Assembly: GCA_031279635.1 (NCBI GenBank)
Contig: JAITIC010000183.1
Coordinates: 1 to 44,562, forward strand
Direction: 5' to 3'
Origin: Treponema sp.
GTDB lineage: Bacteria > Spirochaetota > Spirochaetia > Treponematales > Breznakiellaceae
DNA: 44,562 nt
Shown here: in pieces, positions 9,511 to 18,111 of the stretch
How positions within the stretch are numbered: position 1 is the first letter of the stretch
Layout: each line of letters starts with the position of its first letter
Made by a program: the position numbers and the translations under genes
Notes under the pieces: generated by a model
Seen by the model: only the letters and a program-made list of their open reading frames with translations
Databases searched by the model: none
What the model was told of the DNA's origin: nothing

Positions 9511-10251
9511 TCATATCATTGAAATTCCGCCGTTCACATCTATGCAGGCTCCGGTTATGTACGAAGCGTAATCACTTGCCAGAAAGAGTACGGCGCCGGC
9601 CACATCTTCCCCTGTGCCTATGCGGCCGAGGGGCACAGTCTTTGGATCATAGCCGTAGGTCGTGGTCATTTCGGTGGTGATAAGGCCGGGGGAAACGGTG
9701 TTTACCCGTATATTATTCGGCGCCCCCGCCTTGGCGAGGCTTTTGGTAAGGGTCAGTACCGCCGCCTTGGAGGAAGGATAATCGGGAGTTACCAGAATAC
9801 CCCCTCCCCGGGCAGCTTGAGACGAAAGGTTGATGATACAGCCGTCCTTCTGTTTTTCCATGACACGGAAGGTTTCCCGGCAGATGAAGAACAGTCCTTT
9901 CAGGTTAATGTCGAAGGTAAGATCCCACTGTTCCTCATTTACCGAATAGATGTTTCCCATGCGGGAAATACCCGCGCAGTTTACCACGATATCAAGGCGT
10001 CCCATCCGTTTTACCGCTTCGGCGATAAGAGCGGTGTCCGCTTCCTCCTTACGGAGATCGGCGTCAAGGCAGACGCTTTTAACGCCGGTTTCGTTTTCAA
10101 TCTGAGATGCACTATGCAGAAGATTTTCCTTGCGCACATCGGTCAGGGTCAGCCCGCCTATTTTGTGACGGGCGAAAATCAGGGCGCAGGCCGCGCCAAT
10201 ACCCCCGGCAGCTCCGGTGATAAGGGCGGTTTTATTTTCAAGGGTAAACAT
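9511..10251 (-). CDS. SDR-family oxidoreductase
   Basis: 246 aa; ALITGAAGGIGAACA, NCAGISRMG, YPSSKAAV, NTVSPGLI, ITGACIDVNGG. Confidence 0.9.
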   Translation of the reverse strand: MFTLENKTALITGAAGGIGAACALIFARHKIGGLTLTDVRKENLLHSASQIENETGVKSVCLDADLRKEEADTALIAEAVKRMGRLDIVVNCAGISRMGNIYSVNEEQWDLTFDINLKGLFFICRETFRVMEKQKDGCIINLSSQAARGGGILVTPDYPSSKAAVLTLTKSLAKAGAPNNIRVNTVSPGLITTEMTTTYGYDPKTVPLGRIGTGEDVAGAVLFLASDYASYITGACIDVNGGISMI

Positions 10252-10262
10252 TCGCTTTCCTC

Positions 10263-11609
10263 CTACAGCAGCTTATAGGGATTTTCAAGGTAGTCTTTTA
10301 CACGGGCAAGGAATTCTGCCGCGGGCGCGCCGTCAACAACGCGGTGATCATAGGAAAGGGTCAGCTTCATCACCGGGTGAATTTCAACAGCACCCTGAAC
10401 GGCCACCGGGGTATCTTCAATCCTGCCTACGGCAAGTATTCCCGCTTCGGGGGGATTGATGATGGCGGCGAATTCCTCCAGGCCGTACATCCCAAGGTTG
10501 GAAATGGTAAAACTGCCGCCCGAATAATCATCAGGGGCAAGCGTCCCGTTTCTGGCTTTTTCGGCGCGTTCTTTTATTGCCGATGAAAGTTCCCGCAGGG
10601 TTAAAAGATCGGCGTCCTTTACCACCGGAACGATAAGGCCTTCGCCAAGGGCTACGGCAACTCCAAGATTGACAAAATCCTTGCGCCATATTCCTTCGGG
10701 GGTAAGCTCGGCGTTCATGGCGGGGAAGTCCACAAGGGAACGTACACTGGCAAAAGCGATAAGATCGTTGTAGCTTACCGCCTTTTCCAGAGCCGTTCGT
10801 ACCCTGACCGCTTCGTCCATACGCACACTGATACGGTGAAAGGTTTGGGCGTTTTCATTCTGGCTTTGCTTCATGCGTTCCGCGATGATCTTCCGCATGC
10901 CCTTTAGGGGGATAATATTTTTTGCGCCCGATGCGGAAAGCCGGCGGGCTTTTATGACATCGCCGCGCATGATCTTTCCCCTGGCTCCCGTCCCCTGTAC
11001 CAGTGAAAGATCCACCCCTTCCAACCCCGCCGTTTTTTTGGCAAGCGGGGAGGCGGCTGTTTGGGACACCGGGGAAACACCCGCGTTTTTTGCGGTGATA
11101 ATATCGCGCTCCACGATCATGCCGGCAGGGGCGGAACCGCGGATATTTTTATAATCTATGCCGAATTCCCGCGCCCGCATTTTTGCCCGGGGAGAAATAA
11201 AAATTCCCCCGCCGGTTCGGGGAACAGGACCAGAAGCGGAAGCCGCCGGAACGCCGCCGTCCGCCGAAGCGGCGCCCGGCATCATCCCAACGCCTGCGGA
11301 AAGTCCGCCTGCCGAAGGCGCGGTCTGTCCCCCGGAATCAAGTTCCGCAAGAATACCGGAAATATCTTCGCCGGGATTTCCCACTATGGCGATCACCGCG
11401 GTTATGGGCCGTGTGTCCCCTTTACCGGCTATGATTTTAAGAAGCGTTCCCGAAACCGGGGCGTTGATTACAATGGTTAGCTTGTCGGTTTCCATTTCAA
11501 ACAAAGGCTGGCCCTGAGTAACTTTTTCACCTTCTTTTACCAGCCATTCGAGTATGGTTCCCTCGGTCATCTGCAGGCCCTGTTTGGGCAGGATGATACG
11601 TTCCGCCAT
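10263..11609 (-). CDS. 2-oxo acid dehydrogenase E2 (dihydrolipoamide acyltransferase)
   Basis: 448 aa; lipoyl domain FEMETDKLTIVINAPVSG; peripheral-subunit-binding domain ISPRAKMRAREFGID; catalytic LSYDHRVVDGAPAAEFL. Confidence 0.92.
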   Translation of the reverse strand: MAERIILPKQGLQMTEGTILEWLVKEGEKVTQGQPLFEMETDKLTIVINAPVSGTLLKIIAGKGDTRPITAVIAIVGNPGEDISGILAELDSGGQTAPSAGGLSAGVGMMPGAASADGGVPAASASGPVPRTGGGIFISPRAKMRAREFGIDYKNIRGSAPAGMIVERDIITAKNAGVSPVSQTAASPLAKKTAGLEGVDLSLVQGTGARGKIMRGDVIKARRLSASGAKNIIPLKGMRKIIAERMKQSQNENAQTFHRISVRMDEAVRVRTALEKAVSYNDLIAFASVRSLVDFPAMNAELTPEGIWRKDFVNLGVAVALGEGLIVPVVKDADLLTLRELSSAIKERAEKARNGTLAPDDYSGGSFTISNLGMYGLEEFAAIINPPEAGILAVGRIEDTPVAVQGAVEIHPVMKLTLSYDHRVVDGAPAAEFLARVKDYLENPYKLL

Positions 11610-11620
11610 GACGTCTCCTT

Positions 11621-12604
11621 CTACTTCAGATGCAGGCTTACTTTCGCCGCCGCGACAATATCGTCTACCTGCGGGACTACTGCGTTTTCCAGGTCGAGGT
11701 TAAACGGCAGGGTACACATTTTTGAACCGACCCGTATCGGCGGGGCATCCAGATATTGAAAGGCTTTTTCGGTTACCAGTGACGCGATTTCCGCTCCCCA
11801 GCCCATGGTTCTGTGGGCTTCGTGAACCGTTACCAGCCTGCCGGTTTTTTTCACCGATTCCACAATGGTGTCTATATCCAGAGGGACTAAAGTCCGGGGA
11901 TCGATCACCTCGGCGGAGATTCCGTCTTTTTCCAGGCGTTCCGCCGCTTCCAGGGATTTTCCACGGTAGAGAAAAGAGCCGACAATGGTAAGGTCTTTGC
12001 CTTCCCTTACGATGTCGCATTTGCCGAAGGGCAGGGCGAATTCAGGATCATCGCTTACTTCCCCCTTCATCGCGTACATGGCTTTGTGTTCAAAAAAGAG
12101 AACCGGATTATCGTCCCGTATGGCGGTGCGGAGCAGACCCGCGGCGTCGGCCGGAGACGAAGGGCAGACAATCTTTATGCCCGGAATATGCATCATCATG
12201 GATTCCACGGACTGCGAATGTTGGCCGCCGTTACCCCGCCCTATTCCCTGCTGGCCGCGTATTACCAGGGGCACCTTTACCTTGCCGCCGAACATGTACC
12301 GCATTTTTGCCGCCTGATTCAGCACCTGATCCATAGCGAGGTAGAGAAAGTCCATGTACATCAGTTCCACAACCGGCCTCATGCCGACGCTGGCGGCGCC
12401 TACGCCGGCGCCCACAAAGGTATTTTCCGATATGGGGGTATTGCGTACCCGATCTTCCCCGAATTCATCAATAAGGCCGCGGGTACAGCCGAATATACCC
12501 CCTTGTTTGGCGACATCTTCTCCCATGACGAACACTTCAGAATCGCGGCGCATTTCTTCGGCCAGTACATCCCGTATGGCCATTGCGTAGGTTTTAATAC
12601 TCAT
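11621..12604 (-). CDS. 2-oxo acid dehydrogenase E1 beta (acetoin/pyruvate type)
   Basis: 327 aa; MGEDVAKQGGIFG, RVRNTPISENTFVGAGVGAA, HSQSVESMMMHIPGIKIVCPS, EAHRTMGWGAEIAS. Confidence 0.92.
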   Translation of the reverse strand: MSIKTYAMAIRDVLAEEMRRDSEVFVMGEDVAKQGGIFGCTRGLIDEFGEDRVRNTPISENTFVGAGVGAASVGMRPVVELMYMDFLYLAMDQVLNQAAKMRYMFGGKVKVPLVIRGQQGIGRGNGGQHSQSVESMMMHIPGIKIVCPSSPADAAGLLRTAIRDDNPVLFFEHKAMYAMKGEVSDDPEFALPFGKCDIVREGKDLTIVGSFLYRGKSLEAAERLEKDGISAEVIDPRTLVPLDIDTIVESVKKTGRLVTVHEAHRTMGWGAEIASLVTEKAFQYLDAPPIRVGSKMCTLPFNLDLENAVVPQVDDIVAAAKVSLHLK

Positions 12605-13590
12605 TTCGGTTCGCCTCCCTCTACATACATACCGTCCATCACATGAGCGGGGTCCGGATTGGGACTTGCGAGGGCAAATTGGGCGGCTTCCGCAACTTCC
12701 TTTTGCACCCGCGCGTCAATGGCTGCCAGTTCATTTTCAGCGGCGACGCCTTTTTCCAAAAGATATGTACGAAACCGTTTGATTGGACATTTTTCCATCC
12801 ACGCCGCCACTTCTTCCCTGGTGCGGTACACTTCAGGATCGCCTGTCCAGTGACCTTTCCAGCGGTAGGTTTTCGCTTCGATGAGGGAAGGACCTTCCCC
12901 TTTCCGTGCCCGTTCAAGGCACTGCGAAAAGACATCCAAAACGGCGATAACGTCGTTTCCGTCAACCACGATGCCCGGCATTGCATAGCCGGCGGCCCGG
13001 TCCGCTATATCCTTTACCGAAGTGGATTGGCTGACCGGAACGGAAATGGCAAACCCGTTATTTTCACAGACAAATACCAGCGGCAGTTTCCAGACCGAAG
13101 CGAGGTTGAGTGATTCATGGAAAGTACCCTGGTTGGACGCGCCGTCGCCGAAGAATGTTACGGTAACGCGGTCGGTTTTGTGCATTTTCTGGGCAAGGGC
13201 GCCGCCTACCGCGATAGGCAGCCCGCCGCCGACTATGGCGTTGGCCCCCATATTTCCCTTTGCAAGATCGCAGATGTGCATGGAACCGCCGCGTCCATGG
13301 CAAAATCCGGTTTCTTTTCCCATTAATTCGGAAAAGGCGCTTTTAAGATCGCGGCTTTTGGCGATTCCGTGGCCGTGTCCCCGGTGAGTCGAGGTAATGT
13401 AGTCCCCGTCGTTGAGCAGGGAGATAATAGACGCGCATATCGCCTCTTGCCCTATACACAGATGTACCGATCCGCGAAGCTTGTTTTCCTGAAAAAACTG
13501 AAAACTTGTCTCTTCGAAAAGACGGATCTGCTTCATTACCAGGTAAATATCCAGCAAAAGCTCTTTGCTGTATGTCTTTTCCTGTTTCAA
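12601..13590 (-). CDS. 2-oxo acid dehydrogenase E1 alpha (TPP-dependent); TTG start proposed
   Basis: GQEAICASIISLL, HRGHGHGIAKS, GRGGSMHICD, GDGASNQGTFHESLNLA. The longer ORF to 13842 overruns the divergent gntR; AGGAGG sits 9 nt before TTG (complement 13588-13590). Confidence 0.9.
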   Translation of the reverse strand: MKQEKTYSKELLLDIYLVMKQIRLFEETSFQFFQENKLRGSVHLCIGQEAICASIISLLNDGDYITSTHRGHGHGIAKSRDLKSAFSELMGKETGFCHGRGGSMHICDLAKGNMGANAIVGGGLPIAVGGALAQKMHKTDRVTVTFFGDGASNQGTFHESLNLASVWKLPLVFVCENNGFAISVPVSQSTSVKDIADRAAGYAMPGIVVDGNDVIAVLDVFSQCLERARKGEGPSLIEAKTYRWKGHWTGDPEVYRTREEVAAWMEKCPIKRFRTYLLEKGVAAENELAAIDARVQKEVAEAAQFALASPNPDPAHVMDGMYVEGGEPK

Positions 13591-13626
13591 ATAATTAATC
13601 CTCCTCGTAATGAACTTGACAAATAC

Positions 13627-13655
13627 ATTATAACAGACTAAAACTGGTATTACAA
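13627..13655 (-). promoter_or_regulatory. Sigma70-like promoter of the E1 alpha operon
   Basis: Minus strand: TTGTAA (13650-13655), 17-nt spacer, TATAAT (13627-13632). Confidence 0.6.
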
Positions 13656-13685
13656 TATATAAATTGGTATTATTTACAAACCAAT
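13645..13685. promoter_or_regulatory. Putative FadR/GntR operator region (TGGTAT, ATTGGTAT, ACCAAT half-sites)
   Basis: TGGTAT 13645-13650, AAATTGGTAT 13661-13670, ACCAAT 13680-13685, overlapping the -35 of the divergent operon. Confidence 0.5.
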
Positions 13686-13697
13686 CAGGAGGATAGC

Positions 13698-14399
13698 ATG
13701 TTTGGACTTTTACAGCACAAAAGAATATCTGAAGAAGTAGTGGATATGATAATCCAGCGTATACGTACCGGCGACCTTGAAGTAGGGCAAAAACTCCCCC
13801 CTGAACGGATATTGGCTGAGGAAATGGGGGTAAGCCGTACATCCCTGCGGGAGGCCCTGCGCGCGCTTGAAAGCATGGGGTACATTCATTCCGTTACCGG
13901 CGGGGGCAATTATGTCAATTCGGTGTCCCTTGAACATGTTTTATCACCCCTTTCGGCCATGGTTGCCCAGGACAAAAATCTGGCTTTTGACATTATTGAA
14001 GTACGGCGGCACCTTGAGGTACACATGGCCGCACTGGCCGCTAAAAACGCCACTAAACAGCAGGTGTCTCAAATTTTCGGTTCCATCCTCAATATGCAAT
14101 CGGAAATTGAGGCCGGCGGCAACGGCGTACTCGGCGACAACCAGTTCCATCTTGAGATTGCCCGTGCTTCCCAAAACAAGGCGTTTGCGATCATTGTGGA
14201 GTTGATCGCCGAATTGTTGGCCGAATCACGCAAGGCAACCCTGGACATACCCGGCCAGCCTGTGAAAAGCATTGACGATCACATGGTTATTTTTGAGGCT
14301 ATCCGGGCCGGAGATGAACAGAAGGCCGCGGCGGCAATGTCCGAACATCTGGTCAAGGCCCAGAACAACCTCATAAAATTTAGCCAGGAATCGCAATAG
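13698..14399 (+). CDS. FadR-type GntR transcriptional regulator (FCD domain)
   Basis: 233 aa; wHTH LEVGQKLPPERILAEEMGVSRTSLREALRALESMG; C-terminal FCD-like helical domain with H/D/H residues. Confidence 0.9.
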   Translation: MFGLLQHKRISEEVVDMIIQRIRTGDLEVGQKLPPERILAEEMGVSRTSLREALRALESMGYIHSVTGGGNYVNSVSLEHVLSPLSAMVAQDKNLAFDIIEVRRHLEVHMAALAAKNATKQQVSQIFGSILNMQSEIEAGGNGVLGDNQFHLEIARASQNKAFAIIVELIAELLAESRKATLDIPGQPVKSIDDHMVIFEAIRAGDEQKAAAAMSEHLVKAQNNLIKFSQESQ

Positions 14400-14416
14400 C
14401 CCGAACCGGAGAACCG
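14380..14416 (-). pseudogene. Remnant C-terminus of a cyclase-family gene (GSPVRAIAIPG*)
   Basis: 24 nt at 14393-14416 identical to 15423-15446; frame continues to a stop at 14380-14382, paralleling GSPVRAIAILD* of the intact cyclase. Confidence 0.7.
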
Positions 14417-15394
14417 CTACTTATCCTCAATGCGTATGCGGACATGGAAGGCGCGTTCCTCTCCGGGCGCGATAAATTGCAATTTTCCCTCCTGTCTCAT
14501 TTTATCCCGCCCAAGGGCATGACAATTACCGGGTTCAAAACCAATGACATAATCTCTCGTTTTAAGCAGCTTCCACTGAACCATGTAGGGGAGTTCATTG
14601 ATATCGAAGGAAAGGGTAATGCCTATTTTCAAATCGGGGTTGTATAGCGAAGCCTTGCCTTCTTTTTCAAAGAAGTGATAATAGCACTGCTCAATGAAAT
14701 CGTCCGACGGGGGAGTTAATTTGTCCCATTTGTCAAGGTTTTTGGCGGCAATCTCGTTAAAGGGATGTTTTTCCTTTGAGAAAATCTGCATTACCGCCCT
14801 TTCGGTCAGCATGGGATACCCAAAATTGATGTGGTAAAGCAGCATCAACGGGTAAGTTTCCGTTCCCTTGTTTTTTACCTTGTCGGTAATTTCCAGATAA
14901 TTTTCGGAAAGGGACAGGGCAATCTCCCGGTTTAATTCCAGCTTCTGGTGGAACATCCAGGCGTTTAATATAAGGGCGCGTATTTTTATTTTGCCGTCCT
15001 CAATAACCGAATAGATATGTTCCGCGGGCGTGTGGGAAATATCCCCGTGGAGGGGAACTTTTTCGCCGCTGTCCTCGCAGGGAAAACCAGCGGACGTTAA
15101 TCCGCAGGTTGTAATAAAACCGGCAGTGAAAGATTTAAGAAAACCCATGCCCGCGGGTTCAATATCGTAATACTGGGGGGCGACATAACCACAGGGGGCA
15201 AAGTAGCCCAGGTTAACCCCCCGGTACGAAATTCGGGATATATCGGCGCAACGATCCGCGGCAACAGTGAATTCAACACCGCGGCCGTTTTTCGCTTCCA
15301 GCAGACGCATTCCGTCACCCTTGCCGCCTATAAGCCGGTGTTCCTCCACGCCGTATAACTGGCTTTGATGTCCGTAATATGCTTCCTGATTCAT
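14417..15394 (-). CDS. DUF4432 aldose-1-epimerase-like protein
   Basis: 325 aa; VAADRCADISRISYRGVNLGYF, TCGLTSAG, PLHGDISHTPAE, LLYHINFGYPML. Confidence 0.8.
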   Translation of the reverse strand: MNQEAYYGHQSQLYGVEEHRLIGGKGDGMRLLEAKNGRGVEFTVAADRCADISRISYRGVNLGYFAPCGYVAPQYYDIEPAGMGFLKSFTAGFITTCGLTSAGFPCEDSGEKVPLHGDISHTPAEHIYSVIEDGKIKIRALILNAWMFHQKLELNREIALSLSENYLEITDKVKNKGTETYPLMLLYHINFGYPMLTERAVMQIFSKEKHPFNEIAAKNLDKWDKLTPPSDDFIEQCYYHFFEKEGKASLYNPDLKIGITLSFDINELPYMVQWKLLKTRDYVIGFEPGNCHALGRDKMRQEGKLQFIAPGEERAFHVRIRIEDK

Positions 15395-15409
15395 GCTTTT
15401 CTCCTTGCT

Positions 15410-16051
15410 TTAATCCAAAATGGCAATAGCCCGAACCGGAGAACCGTCACGTCCCTGCAATTTGAGGGGAAGGGAATAGAAGGTAAACAGCGTATTTGCG
15501 GGAAGCTGTTCCATTTTGGACAGTCCTTCGACAATCAGAATCCCCGCGCCGAGCATTTTAACATGGACATATTTCCAGTCGGTTCCGTTCGGCGTCGGCA
15601 TATCCATGCCCACAATGCCTGTCTTTTTTTCCACAAACCAGTCGGCGAGGGACGTCGTAACAAAAGGGAAACCCGAGAAAAAAGATTGATCGGGGAATTT
15701 TTTATCCCAGCCGGTATGCAGCAATACGCTTGCCCCCTCGTCGATAAACTTTTCATAGGGTTTCAGATCGGAAGGTTCAATAGGATCTCCCGGTTTTTTG
15801 GCCGTAAGATCAACCTTTACCGCCCGCACGACGCAGCGATCAAGAGAGACCTCGTCAATACATTCGCCATTTTTGTAAAAATGTTTGGCCGCGTCCATGT
15901 GCGTACCCTGATGGGTCGAGGTGGTAAGCCGCGACAGGTTATAGCCAAGGGTATCCAGAGAACAATGCCACGACAGAGACATCTTTGGATCCATGGGCAT
16001 GGTCGGAGCGCCGTCAAACATGGGCGCGGTCAGATCGATAATCTTACTCAT
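15410..16051 (-). CDS. Cyclase-family (kynurenine formamidase-like) hydrolase
   Basis: 213 aa; STHQGTHMDAAKHF metal-binding HxGTHxDxxxH motif. Confidence 0.85.
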   Translation of the reverse strand: MSKIIDLTAPMFDGAPTMPMDPKMSLSWHCSLDTLGYNLSRLTTSTHQGTHMDAAKHFYKNGECIDEVSLDRCVVRAVKVDLTAKKPGDPIEPSDLKPYEKFIDEGASVLLHTGWDKKFPDQSFFSGFPFVTTSLADWFVEKKTGIVGMDMPTPNGTDWKYVHVKMLGAGILIVEGLSKMEQLPANTLFTFYSLPLKLQGRDGSPVRAIAILD

Positions 16052-16090
16052 ATAAATCCCCCATTTGAGAAAGCTAAAGAAATCCTGAAC

Positions 16091-16891
16091 CTATTCGCTG
16101 CCGGCAAAGCTGGCTGTTTTACCGAGCCCTTCGGGGCCCATTGCCAGATAACCTGAATCGGCGAAAAGATCATGCCCGGTTATGGCTGATGCGTCGTCGC
16201 TGAGAAGGAAGGCCACGGAAGAAGCGATCTGTTCCGGTTCCTGAAGCTTTTGCAGTATGTGGTATTCTTCCCATGCCTTGGGCGTACTTTCCCAGCTTTT
16301 TTGGGGAGTAGCTTTCAGAACCTCGTCGGTTTTTACCCATCCGGGACTGATGCAGTTTACCCGTATGGCCGGCGCAAGATCCAAAGCGGCGCAACGGATC
16401 AGTTGTTTAACCGCTCCCTTGGCGGCGTTGTATGTCCAGCGCTTCGGCTGGGCAATGTGGGCTGAGATACTGGAAACGCAGACAATGGCCCCTTCTTTTT
16501 TCCGGCGCTGTGTGGCGAATTCCGCAATCATCCGCGCGTAGGCGGCGGGCCCGGCCATAAAAGTATGTATCCAATCTTCGTATGTCGCGTCTATCGCCTT
16601 TGCCGTAAAGGGGAACGCGTTATTGACCAGAAAATCAAGCTCGCCAAAAAGGGATCGTCCCCTGGCGATGAGCGTTTGCGGCGTATTTTTATCCTCCATA
16701 TCGCAGGCTATAAAAGCGACTTTATCGCCGTATTTTTTGCTGAATACATCAAGGGTAGCCTGTCCTGTTTTTTCATTCCGTCCGCAGAAAAGAACTTTTA
16801 CCCCTTCTTCAAGCAACCGTTCCACTACGGATTTGCCTATGCCTCTGGAACCACCTGTAACAATGGCGGATTTTCCGTTTAAACCTTTCAT
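16091..16891 (-). CDS. SDR-family oxidoreductase
   Basis: AIVTGGSRGIGKSVVE, VNNAFPF, YNAAKGAVKQL, NCISPGWV; start chosen at ATG 16891 preceded by AGGAAG. Confidence 0.87.
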   Translation of the reverse strand: MKGLNGKSAIVTGGSRGIGKSVVERLLEEGVKVLFCGRNEKTGQATLDVFSKKYGDKVAFIACDMEDKNTPQTLIARGRSLFGELDFLVNNAFPFTAKAIDATYEDWIHTFMAGPAAYARMIAEFATQRRKKEGAIVCVSSISAHIAQPKRWTYNAAKGAVKQLIRCAALDLAPAIRVNCISPGWVKTDEVLKATPQKSWESTPKAWEEYHILQKLQEPEQIASSVAFLLSDDASAITGHDLFADSGYLAMGPEGLGKTASFAGSE

Positions 16892-17012
16892 ATATGTCTT
16901 CCTGTCCTTGAGAGTATAGGGTAAGGGAACTTCCAAAGACGTGAGCCGTAGAAGTCCCTAAAACTATTGCCCCCGGAAATACCGAAGGCAATAGCCGGCA
17001 ATGCCGTATTTT

Positions 17013-18053
17013 TTAGTACACGAAATCCTGTAGGTTGTTTTTGTCAAAAAGTTTGGGTCTCGCGATGGTGAAGATCTTACCTGTGGGCTGAATCGTGATG
17101 GTACCCAGCTTGCCGGCCTGAAAACTGGCACCAGGGCCGGGGGTGAAGCCCTTGTTGACTTCGGCATCCACCATATATACGCCCAGGTAACCTTCGGCGG
17201 GGGGATCCCAGAGCTGGAAGCCCGGTGAGGAACCGTCAACTATAAATTCTTTCATTTCGGAAGGCAGGCCCAGGCCGGTAACCTTTATCCGGTTCGCGAT
17301 ACCCCTGGTCTGAATTACCTTGGTGGCGGCGGCGATACCCACGGTGGTAGGCGCGATAACGCCCTTCAGATTGGGCCACTTGGTGATGAGGGCTTCCATT
17401 TCGGTGGTGGATTTTTCCGGCTGATCATCGCCGTATACCACTTCTACCAGCTTCATATTGGCGAATTTTGGATCGTTCCTGGCCAAAATAGCCCTCATCG
17501 AATCTATCCAGGTGTTCTGATCCGGAGCGTCGGTGGTAGCGGAGAGAATGGCAAATTCGCCCTCGCCGTTGATGAGGCCGTGGAGCAGATCAAGCTGCGC
17601 TTGGCCGACGGTAGACATATCGCACGGCTCAATGGCCACGTCGCGGTGGGCTTCGCTGCCGGGGATGTCTTGGTTGATGATGTAGATACGGGTACCCCTC
17701 CGGCGGGCATCGTCAAATGTCGCGTTCAGGGCATCATTGGAATTGGCCGCGATAAAGATCGCTTTGGCCCCGTTCTGTACCGCCGCTTCAACGTACTCGA
17801 TCTGGCTGGTAGCCTCCGGGGTAGCCGGGCCGGTAAAGATGAAATCGTACTTCGTCTGAGCAGGGTCCAATTCCTTCAAGGCCTCATCAAACCCAAGGCG
17901 GATTGCCTCAAAATAAGGGTTACCGAGATTTTTGGGAATAAAATATATCTTTGTCTTCCCGCTTCCCGCCTGTCTACCGCCGCCGGCAAATACGGCGCCC
18001 GCCGCTATAATGAGGCACAAGCCCACAAGCAGCACTTTCTTCGCTAAATTCAT
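17013..18053 (-). CDS. Rhamnose-type ABC transporter substrate-binding protein
   Basis: 346 aa; signal peptide; FIPKNLGNPYFEAIRLGFDEA, TGPATPEATSQIE, ILSATTDAPDQNTWID, APTTVGIAAATKV, VTGLGLPSEM are RhaS-like. Confidence 0.82.
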   Translation of the reverse strand: MNLAKKVLLVGLCLIIAAGAVFAGGGRQAGSGKTKIYFIPKNLGNPYFEAIRLGFDEALKELDPAQTKYDFIFTGPATPEATSQIEYVEAAVQNGAKAIFIAANSNDALNATFDDARRRGTRIYIINQDIPGSEAHRDVAIEPCDMSTVGQAQLDLLHGLINGEGEFAILSATTDAPDQNTWIDSMRAILARNDPKFANMKLVEVVYGDDQPEKSTTEMEALITKWPNLKGVIAPTTVGIAAATKVIQTRGIANRIKVTGLGLPSEMKEFIVDGSSPGFQLWDPPAEGYLGVYMVDAEVNKGFTPGPGASFQAGKLGTITIQPTGKIFTIARPKLFDKNNLQDFVY

Positions 18054-18111
18054 ATTTCCTCCAAAAGTAATATGAAAATAAGCCGGACCATTAACAGATC
18101 CGGCGGATTCC

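Noticed and set aside
4606-13590. Plain TCA-cycle or ordinary pyruvate dehydrogenase operon
   Set aside because: Not excluded by sequence, but the inserted CoA-acylating aldehyde dehydrogenase and SDR plus the linked FadR-type regulator do not fit a housekeeping operon.
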